64,000 nucleotides of DNA from Carex sylvatica (taxonomy: Eukaryota; Streptophyta; Magnoliopsida; Poales; Cyperaceae): positions 1 to 64,000 of the forward strand of contig CAXKVR010000051.1 in NCBI GenBank assembly GCA_964058845.1, written 5' to 3'. The notes under the pieces were generated by a model. That model was not told the DNA's origin and did no database searches. It was given only the letters and a program-made list of their open reading frames with translations. The position numbers were made by a program, and so were the translations under genes. Below are positions 1 through 11,403 of this stretch, one piece after another. The first letter of the stretch is position 1, and the number at the start of each line of letters is the position of its first letter.

Positions 1-3000
1 ATAGAGATACTACAAGAGTGCACCAAACACCTTTAATTGGAGTATTGTATTAGGGTTGTAAATGCCATCTTATCTTGCCATCTGGAGACACTACTAGAGG
101 GCTCTAAACACCTTCAATTGTAGTGGTATATTAGGGTTGTAAATGCCCTATTATCTTACCATAGAGGGACACTACTACGGTACTCCAAACACCTTCAATT
201 GAAATATTTTATTAGAGTTACAAATGCCGTATTATCTTGTCTTATAGAGACATTACTAGACTGCTCCAAACACAATAAATTGGAGGGTTGTATTAGGGAT
301 GCAAATGTCCTATTATCTTGCCATATAGAGACACTACTAGACTGCTCCAAACTCCTTCAATTGGAGTGTTGTATTTGGATTGTAAATGACCTATTATCTT
401 TCCATATAGAGACAATACTAGAGTGCTCCGAACACCTTCAGTTGGAATGTTTTATTAGTGTTGTAAATGCCCTTTTATCTTGTCATATAGAGATACTACA
501 AGAGTGCACCAAACACCTTTAACTGCTGTATTGTATTAGGGTTGTAAATGCCCTCTTATCTTGCCATCTGGAGACACTACAAGATGGCTCTAAACACCTT
601 CAATTGTAGTGGTATATTAGGGTTGTAAATGCCCTATTATCTTACCATAGAGGGACACTACTAGGGTGCTCCAAACACCTTCAATTGGAGTGTTTTATTA
701 GAGTTACAAATGTCGTATTATCTTGTCTTATAGAGACATTACTAGACTGCTCCAAACACAATCAATTGGAGTGTTGTATTAGGGTTGTAAATGTCCTATT
801 ATCTTGCCATATAGAGACACTACTAGACTGCTGCAAACTCCTTCAATTGGAGTGTTGTATCTGAATTGTAAATGACCTATTATCTTCCCATATAGGGACA
901 CTACTAGAGTGCTGCTACAAACACCTAAAATAGCAGTTTTGTATTAGGGTTGTAAATCCCCTATTATCTTGCCATCTGAAGAAACTACCAGAGTGCTACC
1001 TGGTGCTCTATTATCTTACCATAGAGAGACACTACTTGGTGGTCCAAACATATTCAGTTAGAGTCTTGTATTAGGGTTGTAAATACCCTTTTATCTTGTC
1101 ATATAGAGATACTACAAGAGTGCACCAAACACATTTAATTGGAGTATTGTATTAGGGTTGTAAATGCTCTCTTATCTTGCCATCTGGAGACACTACTAGA
1201 GGGCTCTAAACAACTTCAATTGTAGTAGTATATTAGAGTTGTAAATGCCCTATTATCTTGCCATCTAGAGACACTACTAATGCGCTCCAAACACCATAAA
1301 TTGGAGTGTTTTATTAAGGTTACAACTACCCTCTTATGTTGCTATATGGAGACATTACAAGAGTGCTGTAAAGACTTTCAATTGGAGTGTTGTATTAGGG
1401 TTGCAACTACCCTTTTCTCTTGTCATTTAGAGACTTCACTAGATTGCTCCAGCCACCTTTAATTAGAGTGTTCCATTAGGGTTGTAAATGCGCTATTATC
1501 TTGCCATATAGATACACTATTAGATTGCTACAATCTCCTTCAAATGGAGTGTTGTATTAGATTCTAAATGCAATATTATCTTACCAAGAGACACTACTGG
1601 GGTGCTACGCACACCATCATTTGTAATGTTGTATTAAGATTGTAAATGTCATTTTATCTTGCCATTTAGATACTAGAGTTTTTCAAACACCTTCAGTTAG
1701 AGAGTTTTATTAGGGTTGTATATGCCCTATTATCTTACCATAGAGAGACACTAGTAGGGTGCTCTAAACACCTTCAATTTGAGTGTTGTATTAGGGTCAT
1801 AAATGCACTATTATCTTGTCATATAGAGACACTACTTGCGTGCTCCAATCACCTTGAGTTGAAGTGTCGTATTAGGGTTATAAATGTCCTATTATCTTGT
1901 CATATGGAGACTCTTTAGAGTGCTCCAAACACATTCAATTGGAGTGTTGTATTAGGGTTGTAAATGCCCTATTATCTTGCTATTTGGATATACTACTAGA
2001 GTGCTCGAAACACATTCAATTAGAGAGTTTTATTAGGGTTGTAAATGTCATATTATCTTACCATAGAGAGACACTACTAGGGTGCTCCAAACACCTTCAA
2101 TTGGAGTCTTGTTAGGGTTGTAAATACCCTATTATGTTGTCATATAGAGACACCACTAGAGTGCTCCAAATACCTTCAATTGGAGTGTCATTTTAGGGTT
2201 GTAAATGTCCTATTATCATGCCATATAAAGACACTACTAGAGTGCTGCAAACACCTAAAATTTCAGTGTTGTATTAGGGTTGTAAATGTCATATTATCTT
2301 GTCATCTGGAGAAACTACTAGTGTGCTCCAAACACCTTCAATTATAGAGTTGTATTAGAGTTTTAAATTCCTATTATCTTACTATATAGAGACACTACTG
2401 GGGTGCTCCAAACACAATGAATTGGAGTATTATATTATGGGGTGTAAATGTCATATTATCTTGCAATTTGGAGACACTACTAGAGTGCTCAAAACACCTT
2501 CAATTGTAGTATTTCATTAGGGCTATAAATACCCTATTATCTTACCATAGAGAGACAATACTATGGTGCTCCAAAGACATTTAATTGGAGTGTTGTATTT
2601 GAGTTGCAACTACCCTATTCTCTTGCCATATAGAGACATTACTAGGGTGCTCCAAACACATTCAATTAGAGTGTTGTATTAGGATTGCAACTACCCACTT
2701 ATTTTCCAAATATAAAGACACTACTAGAGTACTCAAAACACCTTCAATTGGATTGTTCTATTTGGATTGTAAATGGCTTATTATCTTGCCATCAGGAGAC
2801 ACTACTAAAGTGCTCCAAACACCTTCATTTGGAGTGTTGCATTAGGGTTGCAAATGCCCGATTATCTTGCCATATAAAGGCACTACTAGAGTGCTCCAAA
2901 CACCATCAATTGGAGTGTTTTATTAGGGTTGTAAATGCCTTATTATCTTTCCATCTGGATACATTACAATAGTGGTCCAAATACCTTCAGTTGGAGTATT

Positions 3001-3265
3001 TTATTAAGGTTACAACTACCCTCTTATGTTGTCATATGGAGACACTACAAGAAGCTGAAAAGACATTCAATTGGAGTGTTGTATTAGGGTTGCAACTACC
3101 CACTTCTCTTGCCATATCGAGACATTACTAGAGTGATCGGAACACCTTCAATTGGAGTGTTCCATTAGGGTTGTAAATGCCCTATTATCTTGCCATATAG
3201 AGAAACTACTAGAGTGCTCCAAACACCTTCAATTGTAGTGTTGTATTAGGGTTGTAAATACCTTA
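1..3265. repeat. 81-bp tandem repeat (satellite/minisatellite) array with higher-order structure
   Basis: About 40 diverged copies of an 81-bp unit run head to tail from the first base of the window, so the array continues to the left. Each unit holds recognisable blocks such as GAGACACTACTAGAGTGC, CAATTGGAGTGTTGTATTAG and CCTATTATCTTGCCAT. Because 81 is a multiple of 3, several stretches stay open on the plus strand (199-522, 1280-1462, 1897-2115, 2685-2972) and would encode 27-residue Leu/Cys-rich repeats. These stretches lie in different frames and are separated by stops, so I do not call a gene. The six monomers at 1-486 recur in the same order from 487, and the first monomers recur again from 1103. 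This is a 486-bp higher-order unit with later deletions. Confidence 0.93.
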
Positions 3266-3379
3266 TTTTGTGAGGTTAGATATCTCTAAGTTGCTTTTCA
3301 ACTAGATATCTGGACCGCTTGCCTTACCCATTGGCATTTCCATTACTGCCTGTTGGTTTTTGGTATCAGATAGTTGTTC

Positions 3380-4511
3380 ATCTAGATGTCTGAGCTCCTC
3401 CGATAATTATGGGACAATTTTTTTGGACAGATCAAAAGGTCTTGACCGTGGTGTAGGTTGACCCATGACACTTTTGAAATGGATCCGTAATTCATTAGCC
3501 AAATCCTGGGTGACCGGAGCTGCCAAGTTCGGGCCGACACCCGTACTGTTCATGTCGGTGGTTATGGAGATAATATTGTTCCTATTCTTTCTTCCATTTG
3601 CCACTACATAAAAATATTTTGTGTTTTTATCTCCTAACTTTATCCAGGTACAGCGTTGTCTCCACTTCGCCTCTTTATCCATGGATAATGTGAAAATATG
3701 TTCGCGCATCCTAATACGCAAACTAAATTCCACTGAGTTCAACTGCATGCGTTCCTCCACCCTGTCTAGTTTATGTAAAACTCACTTAGATTGAGATAGC
3801 AGTGTTTCCTTATTTTTAAACTTCTCTTGAGACCATTTTCTGAGGTCATTCCTGACTGTTGCTATTTTCCTTTTAATTTTGTTTACCGGGTTAATATCCG
3901 TGATGGAGGCCTATGCCTGTGCCACCACCTCTCTTGCATCTTGGTATTTTAGCCAGAATATTTTAAAGCGAAATTGTCTCTTTAGCGGATTGTGGTTGCA
4001 CCTTAGTGTTAGCGAGAGTAGAGCATGGTCTAATGCGGCTGTGGACAGATCTGTGAGAGAGAAAGATACACCGAATAGGTTCTAATGTTGTGATATTAGT
4101 ATTCTACCTAGTAAAGGTACTTCAGTTAGACCCGACTCATCAATGAACTCATTGAATTCCAACAAGATGTCGTCTAGGTTTCTGACTCGTCCTGTTGTCT
4201 CGTCGGTAGATCGCAATAGGTTGAAGTCACTCGTAATTAACTATCGCAAGTCATTAGTTGACCTGGTCGAACGCAATTCCTCAAGGAATAGTCGTTTGTT
4301 AATGCCCTCATGGGGCCCATATACACCTGTGCTCATAAAAATAAATTCTCTATATTTAATCACTACTGTGATTGTGTAATTTAAAATAAAGGAATCAATT
4401 AGGGAGAATAGCTGAGTCCACGCGAGCAGTATTCCTCCTTTAGATCCTTCCGCGTCTAGCGCGAGGAAATTTCTAGATTTGGGCGGACACACGTTTTACC
4501 TCAAATATAAA
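3380..4511 (-). mobile_element. LINE (L1-like non-LTR retrotransposon) remnant, 3' part of the interrupted copy
   Basis: Minus-strand translation gives a decayed plant L1-type ORF2. The distal endonuclease region comes first (4492-4241: DAEGSKGGILLAW, then TGVYGP). It is followed by an SDFN motif at about 4230, corresponding to GDFN in intact copies, and LDHALL near 4030. The linker leading to reverse transcriptase lies at 3760-3407, with WIKLGDKNTKYF, a hallmark of plant LINEs. No reverse transcriptase motif follows, so the copy is truncated. Stops and frameshifts separate the blocks. A CACTA transposon starts three bases beyond the upper end, and the upstream endonuclease segment continues at 10440-10535. 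Confidence 0.8.
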
Positions 4512-4514
4512 ACA

Positions 4515-4870
4515 CACCAGTGGAAAAAATAGAATAAAGATCGGTTATATACGCATGTTAGTATCGGAATACAACCGATCCTGATCAAGGCGATACAGAT
4601 GCCAAACAAATATGGATCGGTTCTTCAACCAATCCTAGTAGTTACTATCTGGATTGGTTATTTAATAGAACCGATCCAGATTACTGCCTATCTAGATCGG
4701 TTATTTAATAGAATCAATCATAATTGTTATTTTTAATTAGTTTATATTTTTTTAAATTCAGAAAATAACTATTAGGATCGGTTCTAAATAGAACCGATCC
4801 AGATTGTTATTTTGACCTTTTTCTAAAAAAAAATTGTTATCTGGATCGGTTCTTAGCTTAGAACCGATCA
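4515..4870. repeat. CACTA left terminal inverted repeat and subterminal repeats
   Basis: The terminal CACCAGTGGAAAAAA is followed by repeated GATCGGTT/AACCGATC motifs, roughly every 30-60 bp up to about 4870, in direct and inverted orientation. Such subterminal arrays are the known binding sites of TNPA-type proteins in CACTA elements. The function here is inferred from position and pattern. Confidence 0.85.
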
Positions 4871-5289
4871 TATTGCTTTATTGAATCTAAAAAAATATTT
4901 TTATTAAATGACCAGCTTTCATATTCTGCTGGCAAAATGCTAAATTAAATATCACAGATCCTAAATTAAATATCACAGATCCTAAATTATGTATCAAACA
5001 CATACACATCCTAAATTAAATATCACACATCCTAATTAATTATATATCATACACATACACATCCTAAATTATTACAAAAAATTCATGTTCATGCAAATTA
5101 AGATTACACATCCTAAATTGTTGTACTTCTTCTCGGTTTTATCTCATTTAGCAAAATTTGAACCCACATTAGGCGAAAATCGGCCAAGCGTTGTACAGTA
5201 TGTTTAGCGAGAATATCCTGCATTTTTTTAAATTTAGAAGAGAATGCACAATTAAATTGTGTATTTTATTATATTTTAAGCAACAATGC
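4871..5289. other. AT-rich CACTA interior without recognisable coding sequence
   Basis: Between the subterminal repeats and the end of the TNPA-like gene lies AT-rich DNA. It contains a short direct repeat of AAATTAAATATCACA-type units at about 4940-5050. I see no coding sequence. Confidence 0.6.
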
Positions 5290-8283
5290 TTACTTTTAGA
5301 AAATATATAAATACATATATACCTTTAATTTTGGGAAAACATAGAGGAATTTTGTTATTATGTCTTGCATGAGCAACATGACATAATATGCACATTCCCA
5401 ACTGGCTAGTTGTTATGGGCACTATATAACAAGTTTGAAAAAAATAAAATGTATGTTAATGAGCATACAAATGGCTTATATGTCTAGATATTTATAAATT
5501 TTTGCATCTAGGTCCCTATAATCATATCTCAATAGAAACTATTACCTTGCAATTGTTATGAATCGTTAAAGAAGTACCCATTTCCCTGATGAAGGCATTG
5601 TTGAAATATGAACACATTGAACAATTAGTACTTACGAGAGATATTTAAAATGAGAATATAATAATAAAATCATTAGCATTCTAAATTACCGTAAAATTAA
5701 GGAAGGCACTTACTCCTCGACTGCAGCAGTGATCATTAGCATTTTTTTGCTCTTCTTATCAAAATTGTACACGTACAATGCACGTTCTCTTGGCATAAGC
5801 ACGGCCAATATCCAATGATTTCTACATGTTAGGTTTGTAGCATGTCATATTCTATAATTTATATGAATTGAAAGAAATATAATAAAATTAGAATATATAT
5901 ATGACACTAACATCTGATGGTAAGGTATGAATATCAATCTCTTGTTCCGATTCTCTTGGAGTGTTTTTCCTATGTATTGAAGAACACCTCCTTGGTCATC
6001 ATTCAACATGTCAGCACATGTTCTTCCGGGATCCATGAAACCAACTTGCTCATTGGAAAATTCCTCCTTGATGAATTTGTGCCAATACCTGCAGAAAAAA
6101 GTCATACAGGTGATCTCAATTTTGTGAAATTTGAATTAAAAGTACTAAATTATGCAATTATTACGAATATTAACTCACAGCGTCTAGATTTGAATAACTG
6201 GTATAGTGAGCCACTCCCGTGGAGTAAGCAAGACCGCATAATCATATGCATAGACGCATATGGATTCATCTGAACATAAAAGATCAAGTGGCGGATCGAT
6301 TTTGAATGGACTGTCATTTAGCTCTGAAAACTGATCACGCAGCTGCTTGAATGTCAGTCCCAACTTGTCAAAATTGATACCATCGAACGCCTTGCAGTGA
6401 CTCATTGCGTTCTGACCTCCAGGAATTTGTACCTCTTTCCGTGGTTCCTGCAAAATTTCATAATAAATTGAAATAAAATCCAAAATCAACTATAACTCTA
6501 TCATATAGATACAAATTAAGAAGTATAAGAACTTGTAATAATAATATACCTCATCTGAACCTGTCGATATCATGGACATCAGCCATGCAGTGAAACTACC
6601 GAGGACCGATCCAAGGGTTAACTGCTCGCCATTTGGAAAAGGTAAGGGGAGGTCTATGAAGTCCGCATCCTAAATAGCATCCACCATTACTCTTGTATGG
6701 TCGGGCGGCATCGGCCTGCTGTGAATTGTTCCACCGAATACAACTGGAACATGAATTGTCCCATGGGCCACTACAAGAGTTTTCCCATCTACAACCGCCT
6801 GGAGTTTGCAGCTTAGTTCTGTCTCCTGTACAAATATATGTATTTACTCGAATAAAATAATATGTATGAAACTAAGACATGTAATGGAAAATAAATTAAA
6901 ATCTGAATATGTATGAATTTAAATTTGCACTACCTCAATAAACCCAGAAAGATCTACATATGGTTTGACTGACTGGCAGCTGCTCTGAACGACTGTTGGG
7001 GTATACGTCTGGACTTCTTGGCCCATTTCCTGCTTAAGCATTGCAAATTTTGCCTTCATTTCTTCCCGTAATCTCTCATTTATTCCTCTTTCTTATCCAC
7101 TTTCTCTTCAAATTCATGTTTAGACTTCAAGGAAGTGCGTCTCCTTCTTATTGAGCTATTCTCGTATGTTTTTCTAATTGGAACTAGACCTCCCACTCCT
7201 CTCACCCTCCCAAGATGTTTTTAAGATTTGGCAAAGCAGAACATCATCGTATCGTTCGACGGCCAACAAGCCTTGTTTCAGAGCCACTTCTTGTTCTTCC
7301 TGAAATGACAACATGTTATAACGTAATAAATTAAAGTTGAGGTTTCAATGAATGACAATATCTAAATCCTCACAATTTTGTTGATTACCGGTAAGTATTT
7401 TTCAGGATAAAAGTATTCATTGGCCTCCTTATTGAGCTTTTGTCTTTCTAGTCTCCATGTGATGTGCCTATGCTAAACCGACAAATCAAGGACCTCTTCT
7501 GGTCTCAATGCACCTGTTGACCCTTGGGAAGACGGATCACTAGATGCTTTCTCATCTGTAATCGCCTGCATAGCATCTCTAAGCCTACTCTGGAAACCCT
7601 CACCAGTATAACCTCTGGATCCTAAGAAATGCGGATACTCATTATGGGCCTGATTCGCCATCCCAATCTGGCTGGCAACCTACAATTTGAACAAAGAAAC
7701 AATTGGCCTTAATTATTAAAAAAATTGAATTCTTAATTAGAGATAAGGTAGGTGGTCCATAGAAATAAACATACATCAAATTCTTCCATCTCTCGGTACT
7801 TGACAAATTCTTCCCAGTCTTTTTCTTCAATATGGAGCTTGGAAAACTCGGGCATCTCACCCGCGCACCACACTTTAGTCATCTCGGTTAGCCACTTCTG
7901 GTGACAAGTAGCCATTCTCTGATAATAATACTTCTTCACTTTTTCGTCCTCCTCTATACCCCAGTCCAGCTGCCAAACAAATAGAAATCAAAATTTAGAG
8001 TTAGTTAATATCAAATAAAACCTTGTAAAATTAGTACCATGTTATTTACCTTAAGTGTTTCTCATATTTTTAGCTTGTTTGCATTGGGAACATCTTTCCA
8101 TCGTTGGAAACGTATAGGAACATTCCTTCTCACTAATATCACAAATTCCGTTGGAAAGCTCGTTGTCTCCTCAGTAACAATCGACCTGTGAAACTTGTCA
8201 ATGGCGAGCTTTCTGCCTGTCTCGTTAAACTTCTCATTAATTTTGTTAGGCCCTCTTTCTCGTTTTTTAACCGAGGCTGGCAG
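5290..8283 (-). pseudogene. TNPA-like CACTA gene with Transposase_24 and Ulp1/C48 peptidase domains, broken
   Basis: Reading the minus strand downwards, the plant Transposase_24-type region is visible at 8283-8062 (RGPNKINEKFN, then FQRWKDVPNANK) and at 7939-7733. Next come a coiled, charged region (about 7290-7000) and a conserved block at 6830-6550 (VVAHGTIHVPVVFGG, LPLPFPNGEQLTLGSVLGSF). A C-terminal Ulp1/C48 cysteine peptidase-like domain follows: LIFIPYHQ at about 5920, NHWILAVLMP with the catalytic-type His at 5815-5817, and SWECAYYVM with the catalytic-type Cys at 5392-5394. GT/AG junctions separate the blocks. In-frame stops at 6670-6672 and 5413-5415 show decay. The start is lost because the gene is fused to truncated TNP2 at about 8280. 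Confidence 0.8.
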
Positions 8284-9901
8284 GAAGAAATCTACGATGA
8301 CCCATGTACACATTTTTAGAGTAATTAAGTAGCCACACATCGACTGTATCGTCCAGGCAAATAGGGCACGCTTTCTCTCCTTTGACACTATAACCCGATA
8401 AATTTTCATAAGCCGAAAAATCATTAATGGTGCAGAAAATCATGGCCGATAAAGTAAAATTTTCCTTGCTATATGCATCAGATATCTACACTCCGGGATG
8501 CCATAATTTTTTTAAATCCTCGATCAATGGCGCTAGATACACATCTATGTCATTCCCGGGCTGTTTGGTTCCTGATATGAGTAAGGTTATCATGATGTAT
8601 TTGTGTTTCATACTACTGTGCGGATGGAACCGGCCAACTGCTATGCTTACTGCTCATACTACTGTGCAGATTTATTCCATCTATGTTCTTATAAATGCAC
8701 AATAGAACCGGCCAACTGCTATGCTTACTGCTCATGCTACTGTGCGGATTTATTCCATCTGCACTCAGCCCAAGCTTTAGATATCTAGGGTCACATCCAA
8801 AATCAGGAAACTTTCTGTCAATATTCCTCCACTGAGGAGAATCAGCGGGGTGCCGTAATTTTTCATCTTTTTTCTAGTTATCAGCATGCCAATGCACTAA
8901 TTTCACATCTTTAGCATTTGAGAACAAACGTTTGAATCTCGGTATCTCGGGGAGGTACCACAATTCTTTTACCGGAGGTCCTTTATTTGATTTATAATCA
9001 TCACTTTTATTGTTGGTTATCTGCTTTGGTTTGTAACGTGATGCACCATATTTTGGACACTCGTGAAGGTCTTTATACTCATTTCGATATAATATACAAT
9101 CATTTGGACACGCGTGTATTATTTGAACTTCTAAATCCACTGGGCATAATATTTTCTTTGCTTCATAAACATTGGGTGGTATCTTGTTTCCATCTGGAAG
9201 CATTTCTTTTAAAGTTTGTAATGACTCAGTAAAACTTCTGTCACTCCAACCGTTAGATGCTTTAAGGTTATATAATTTTAATACACCTTTTAATTTTGAA
9301 AATTTAGAACAACCAGGATACAATTCCTTGTTAGAATCTTCGTACAAATTCTCAAATAAACAATATTGCTTATCATTATCAAAATCCTCTTGTAAATCAC
9401 GTAACATTTGATCAAAATTATCACATTTATCTACCACCATATCATCTATGGTATTCCTGATGCTCAATACGAGTACCTATATCAGTTTTCAATCCCCGTA
9501 GATCATTCCCGTCATCTCCACTGGTATGATATTCCTGATGCTCAGTACTAGTACCTATGTCGGTTGGTAAACTCTCACCATGCCATATCCAACACTTACA
9601 TCTTTGCTTGAATCCACGATGGATTAAATGGTTCCTCACTTGGTTTGGGTTGGAAATTTTTTGACCATTGTTACAATCACGACAAGGACACGACATCAGT
9701 GCACTCCCCTTATTCGCCATATCTTCCATAGAAACTCTAATAAATTCCTCGGCACCTGTCATATATTCATTCGATAGACGTGGTGTTTCGTACATCCAAC
9801 TGCGGTCCAACTGCAATTATAATAAAACACAATTAATTAAGAACAAGGTTGGGGTACTAAATTATGTTCACAATAAGACTTACATGGAGCCGGGTTACCA
9901 T
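8276..9901 (-). pseudogene. TNP2-like CACTA transposase, truncated and with internal stops
   Basis: A short first coding exon (9901-9884, MVTRLH) has donor GTAAGT. The second exon starts at 9810 with LDRSWMYETPR, the Transposase-associated domain, which includes the metal-ligand pattern CPCRDC and HLIHRGF. The TNP2 transposase domain begins around 9240, with CPNDCILYRNEYKDLHECP and PRFKRLFSNA. It continues through a stop just after WHADN (about 8876-8878) into KLRHPADSPQW and the KQPGNDIDVYLAPLIEDL block (about 8560), then another stop near 8500, ending at GHRRFLPAS (about 8285). The rest of the transposase is missing, and TNPA-like sequence begins immediately. A 78-bp in-frame duplication sits at 8611-8766. 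Confidence 0.88.
8611..8766. repeat. 78-bp direct duplication inside TNP2
   Basis: The segment beginning GAACCGGCCAACTGCTATGC at 8627 recurs at 8705. The flanking ACTACTGTGCGGAT motif occurs three times (8611, 8657 and about 8735). The unit is 78 bp (26 codons), so it duplicates the SSKHSSWPV stretch of TNP2 without changing frame. Confidence 0.85.
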
Positions 9902-9910
9902 CCTATCATA

Positions 9911-10107
9911 CTCTTTGAATACTTCGTCTCAGTAGTGACCACGTGTTAGTCATGTTTTAGTATTTAATAAAATTGCAGCAGTATTTTCTCTTAGTTCCCC
10001 GAGTATTCAGGAAACTAATAAAGAAAAATGCTGCCGAAATTTTCTTAAATACTAAAATACGACTAACACGTGGTCACCTCCTAATTGAGACAAAATATTC
10101 AAAGAGC
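9911..10107. repeat. Inverted repeat (about 90-bp arms) upstream of TNP2 inside the CACTA
   Basis: The left arm (9911-9998) contains GTGACCACGTGTTAGTC. Its near-complement is the right arm (10010-10107), containing GACTAACACGTGGTCAC. The spacer is about 11 bases and the arms carry small mismatches and indels. It lies just upstream of the TNP2 start, where a transcript would fold into a long hairpin. Confidence 0.85.
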
Positions 10108-10284
10108 AGTTCCAAAACGGGGACTATTCAAAATTAATCTCTAATAGATTAATTTTGAACGTGTATTATGACCTAAAGGCATTAATCATGCGGTTGTGGC
10201 TCATAAGACAATACTCTAACTACATACTTACTACTCTAGCGATCAAAATACACATTCATGCACAAAATTAATTAAACATGATAA

Positions 10285-10436
10285 TTAGGATCGGTTCTTA
10301 GCTTAAAACTGATCTTAAAAGTGCATAAATTAGGAACGGTTGACCAAAAAATCCGATCTCATTAGTTTTTAGGATCGGTTGGTTCCTATAGCCGATCCAG
10401 ATAGGCCGATCCTGATTCCAGTTTTTTCCACCAGTG
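10285..10436. repeat. CACTA right subterminal repeats and terminal inverted repeat
   Basis: Several GGATCGGTT/GCCGATCC motifs precede the terminal TTTTTTCCACCAGTG, the inverse of the left end. The duplicated target ACA follows at 10437-10439. Confidence 0.87.
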
Positions 10437-10439
10437 ACA

Positions 10440-10535
10440 ATCACTCAATTTTGTTTCTTGGAAGTATAATAAATCCAGATTACCACATCTTTAATAACCG
10501 CCCATTAGGTCTTTAATAACCACATCTTTAATAAA
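10440..10535 (-). mobile_element. LINE remnant, 5' endonuclease segment beyond the CACTA insertion
   Basis: Immediately outside the CACTA right end, the minus strand encodes DLLYFQETKLSDC, the conserved QETK motif of the plant L1 endonuclease. This motif belongs directly upstream of the endonuclease segment at 4492-4241. The two pieces are therefore halves of one LINE split by the transposon. The LINE appears 5'-truncated shortly beyond. Confidence 0.72.
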
Positions 10536-11270
10536 TCCGGTACGTAAATAATTAAACCTTCAAAGTTTCCGATTAAACTTAAATGATAAAGCTAAAACAA
10601 TTGGGTTCTAAAATTCTAATTAGGTCTTTATACTAGTTAGGTTGGTGAAACCAAATTGTTTACTGTTACAATTTGTTTGTTTCTTTTTTTTGCATGAATC
10701 ATGCATGCCTGTAACCGCAAAGAAGATAATTTGTTAACAAACCAATGAATAGACTTTTTTTTTTTTTGCATGAATCATGCCCGTAGGCGTAAAGAATACA
10801 ATTGGTTAAGAAACCAGTGCATAGACAATTTTATACTCACTGCACATAAGAAGTTAATTTGCTTATTATAACTTTTATATGGAGTACTAATTAGTACACC
10901 AAGTCTACACAACAATACCATTTTCAAACCACTCTAGCACATGCAGCTGGTATATCTTCCGAAGAAAAACCCTCAAATTAGTTTTCTTTTTAATGGTGCA
11001 ATATTAGCTATTAAGTGTAGCATCGATTCGGCTATAGCTAGCTTATCTCTTTGCATTCGCCGCACCTTTCTCATGATGTTATAGATTAACCCTCCAACGC
11101 ACTTCATAAGCAATTACGTACTCTCCCACTCAGCTGGCAATATATTCTTCCTAATTTTTTTCATTTTAATTCATTTCAATTGTTTTCTCTAATTAAAATG
11201 CATCCTAATTCTTTTTTAAAAAGAGAATGATACTTCCAAGCCAGATAGCAACTTTGGGTCCCTCACCAAA
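10536..11270. other. Intergenic region upstream of the zinc-finger gene
   Basis: AT-rich non-coding DNA. It includes an imperfect direct duplication of about 72 bp (10685-10754 and 10760-10826) that shares GCATGAATCATGC and GAAACCA-like blocks. I see no coding sequence. Confidence 0.6.
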
Positions 11271-11273
11271 CCC

Positions 11274-11283
11274 TATATAAATA
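11274..11283 (+). promoter_or_regulatory. TATA box of the zinc-finger gene
   Basis: TATATAAATA lies about 125 bp before the ATG at 11404, followed by a C-rich stretch. Sequence and distance fit a plant TATA box, with a start site around 11305-11315. Confidence 0.7.
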
Positions 11284-11403
11284 CCCCCCTTACCTTCTCA
11301 GCATTCAAACATCCCAGACAATTCACCTCATTCTTCTTTGCATCAAGAGGTTTTATTGATTTACTTGTACTCATTTCGATAAATTAAGAGAGATCTAGAA
11401 ATC

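Larger units (their letters stand above)
4515..10436 (-). mobile_element. CACTA (En/Spm, CMC) DNA transposon, internally deleted and decayed
   Basis: The left end reads CACCAGTGGAAAAAA and the inverted right end reads CACTGGTGGAAAAAA. Both are flanked by the 3-bp duplication ACA (4512-4514 and 10437-10439), as expected for CACTA elements. Copies of the motif GGATCGGTT, in both orientations, form subterminal repeats at 4543-4870 and 10285-10415. Both genes run on the minus strand in the usual order, TNP2 first and a TNPA-like gene second. Each has in-frame stops, and the last part of TNP2 is missing, so the copy looks non-autonomous. It is inserted in the endonuclease region of a LINE. At 5.9 kb it is shorter than typical complete CACTA elements. 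Confidence 0.93.

Noticed and set aside
199..522. 107-codon open frame in the tandem array, plus similar ones at 1280, 1897 and 2685
   Set aside because: Open only because the repeat is a multiple of three; frames differ between blocks, stops intervene and no promoter or other coding signal is seen.
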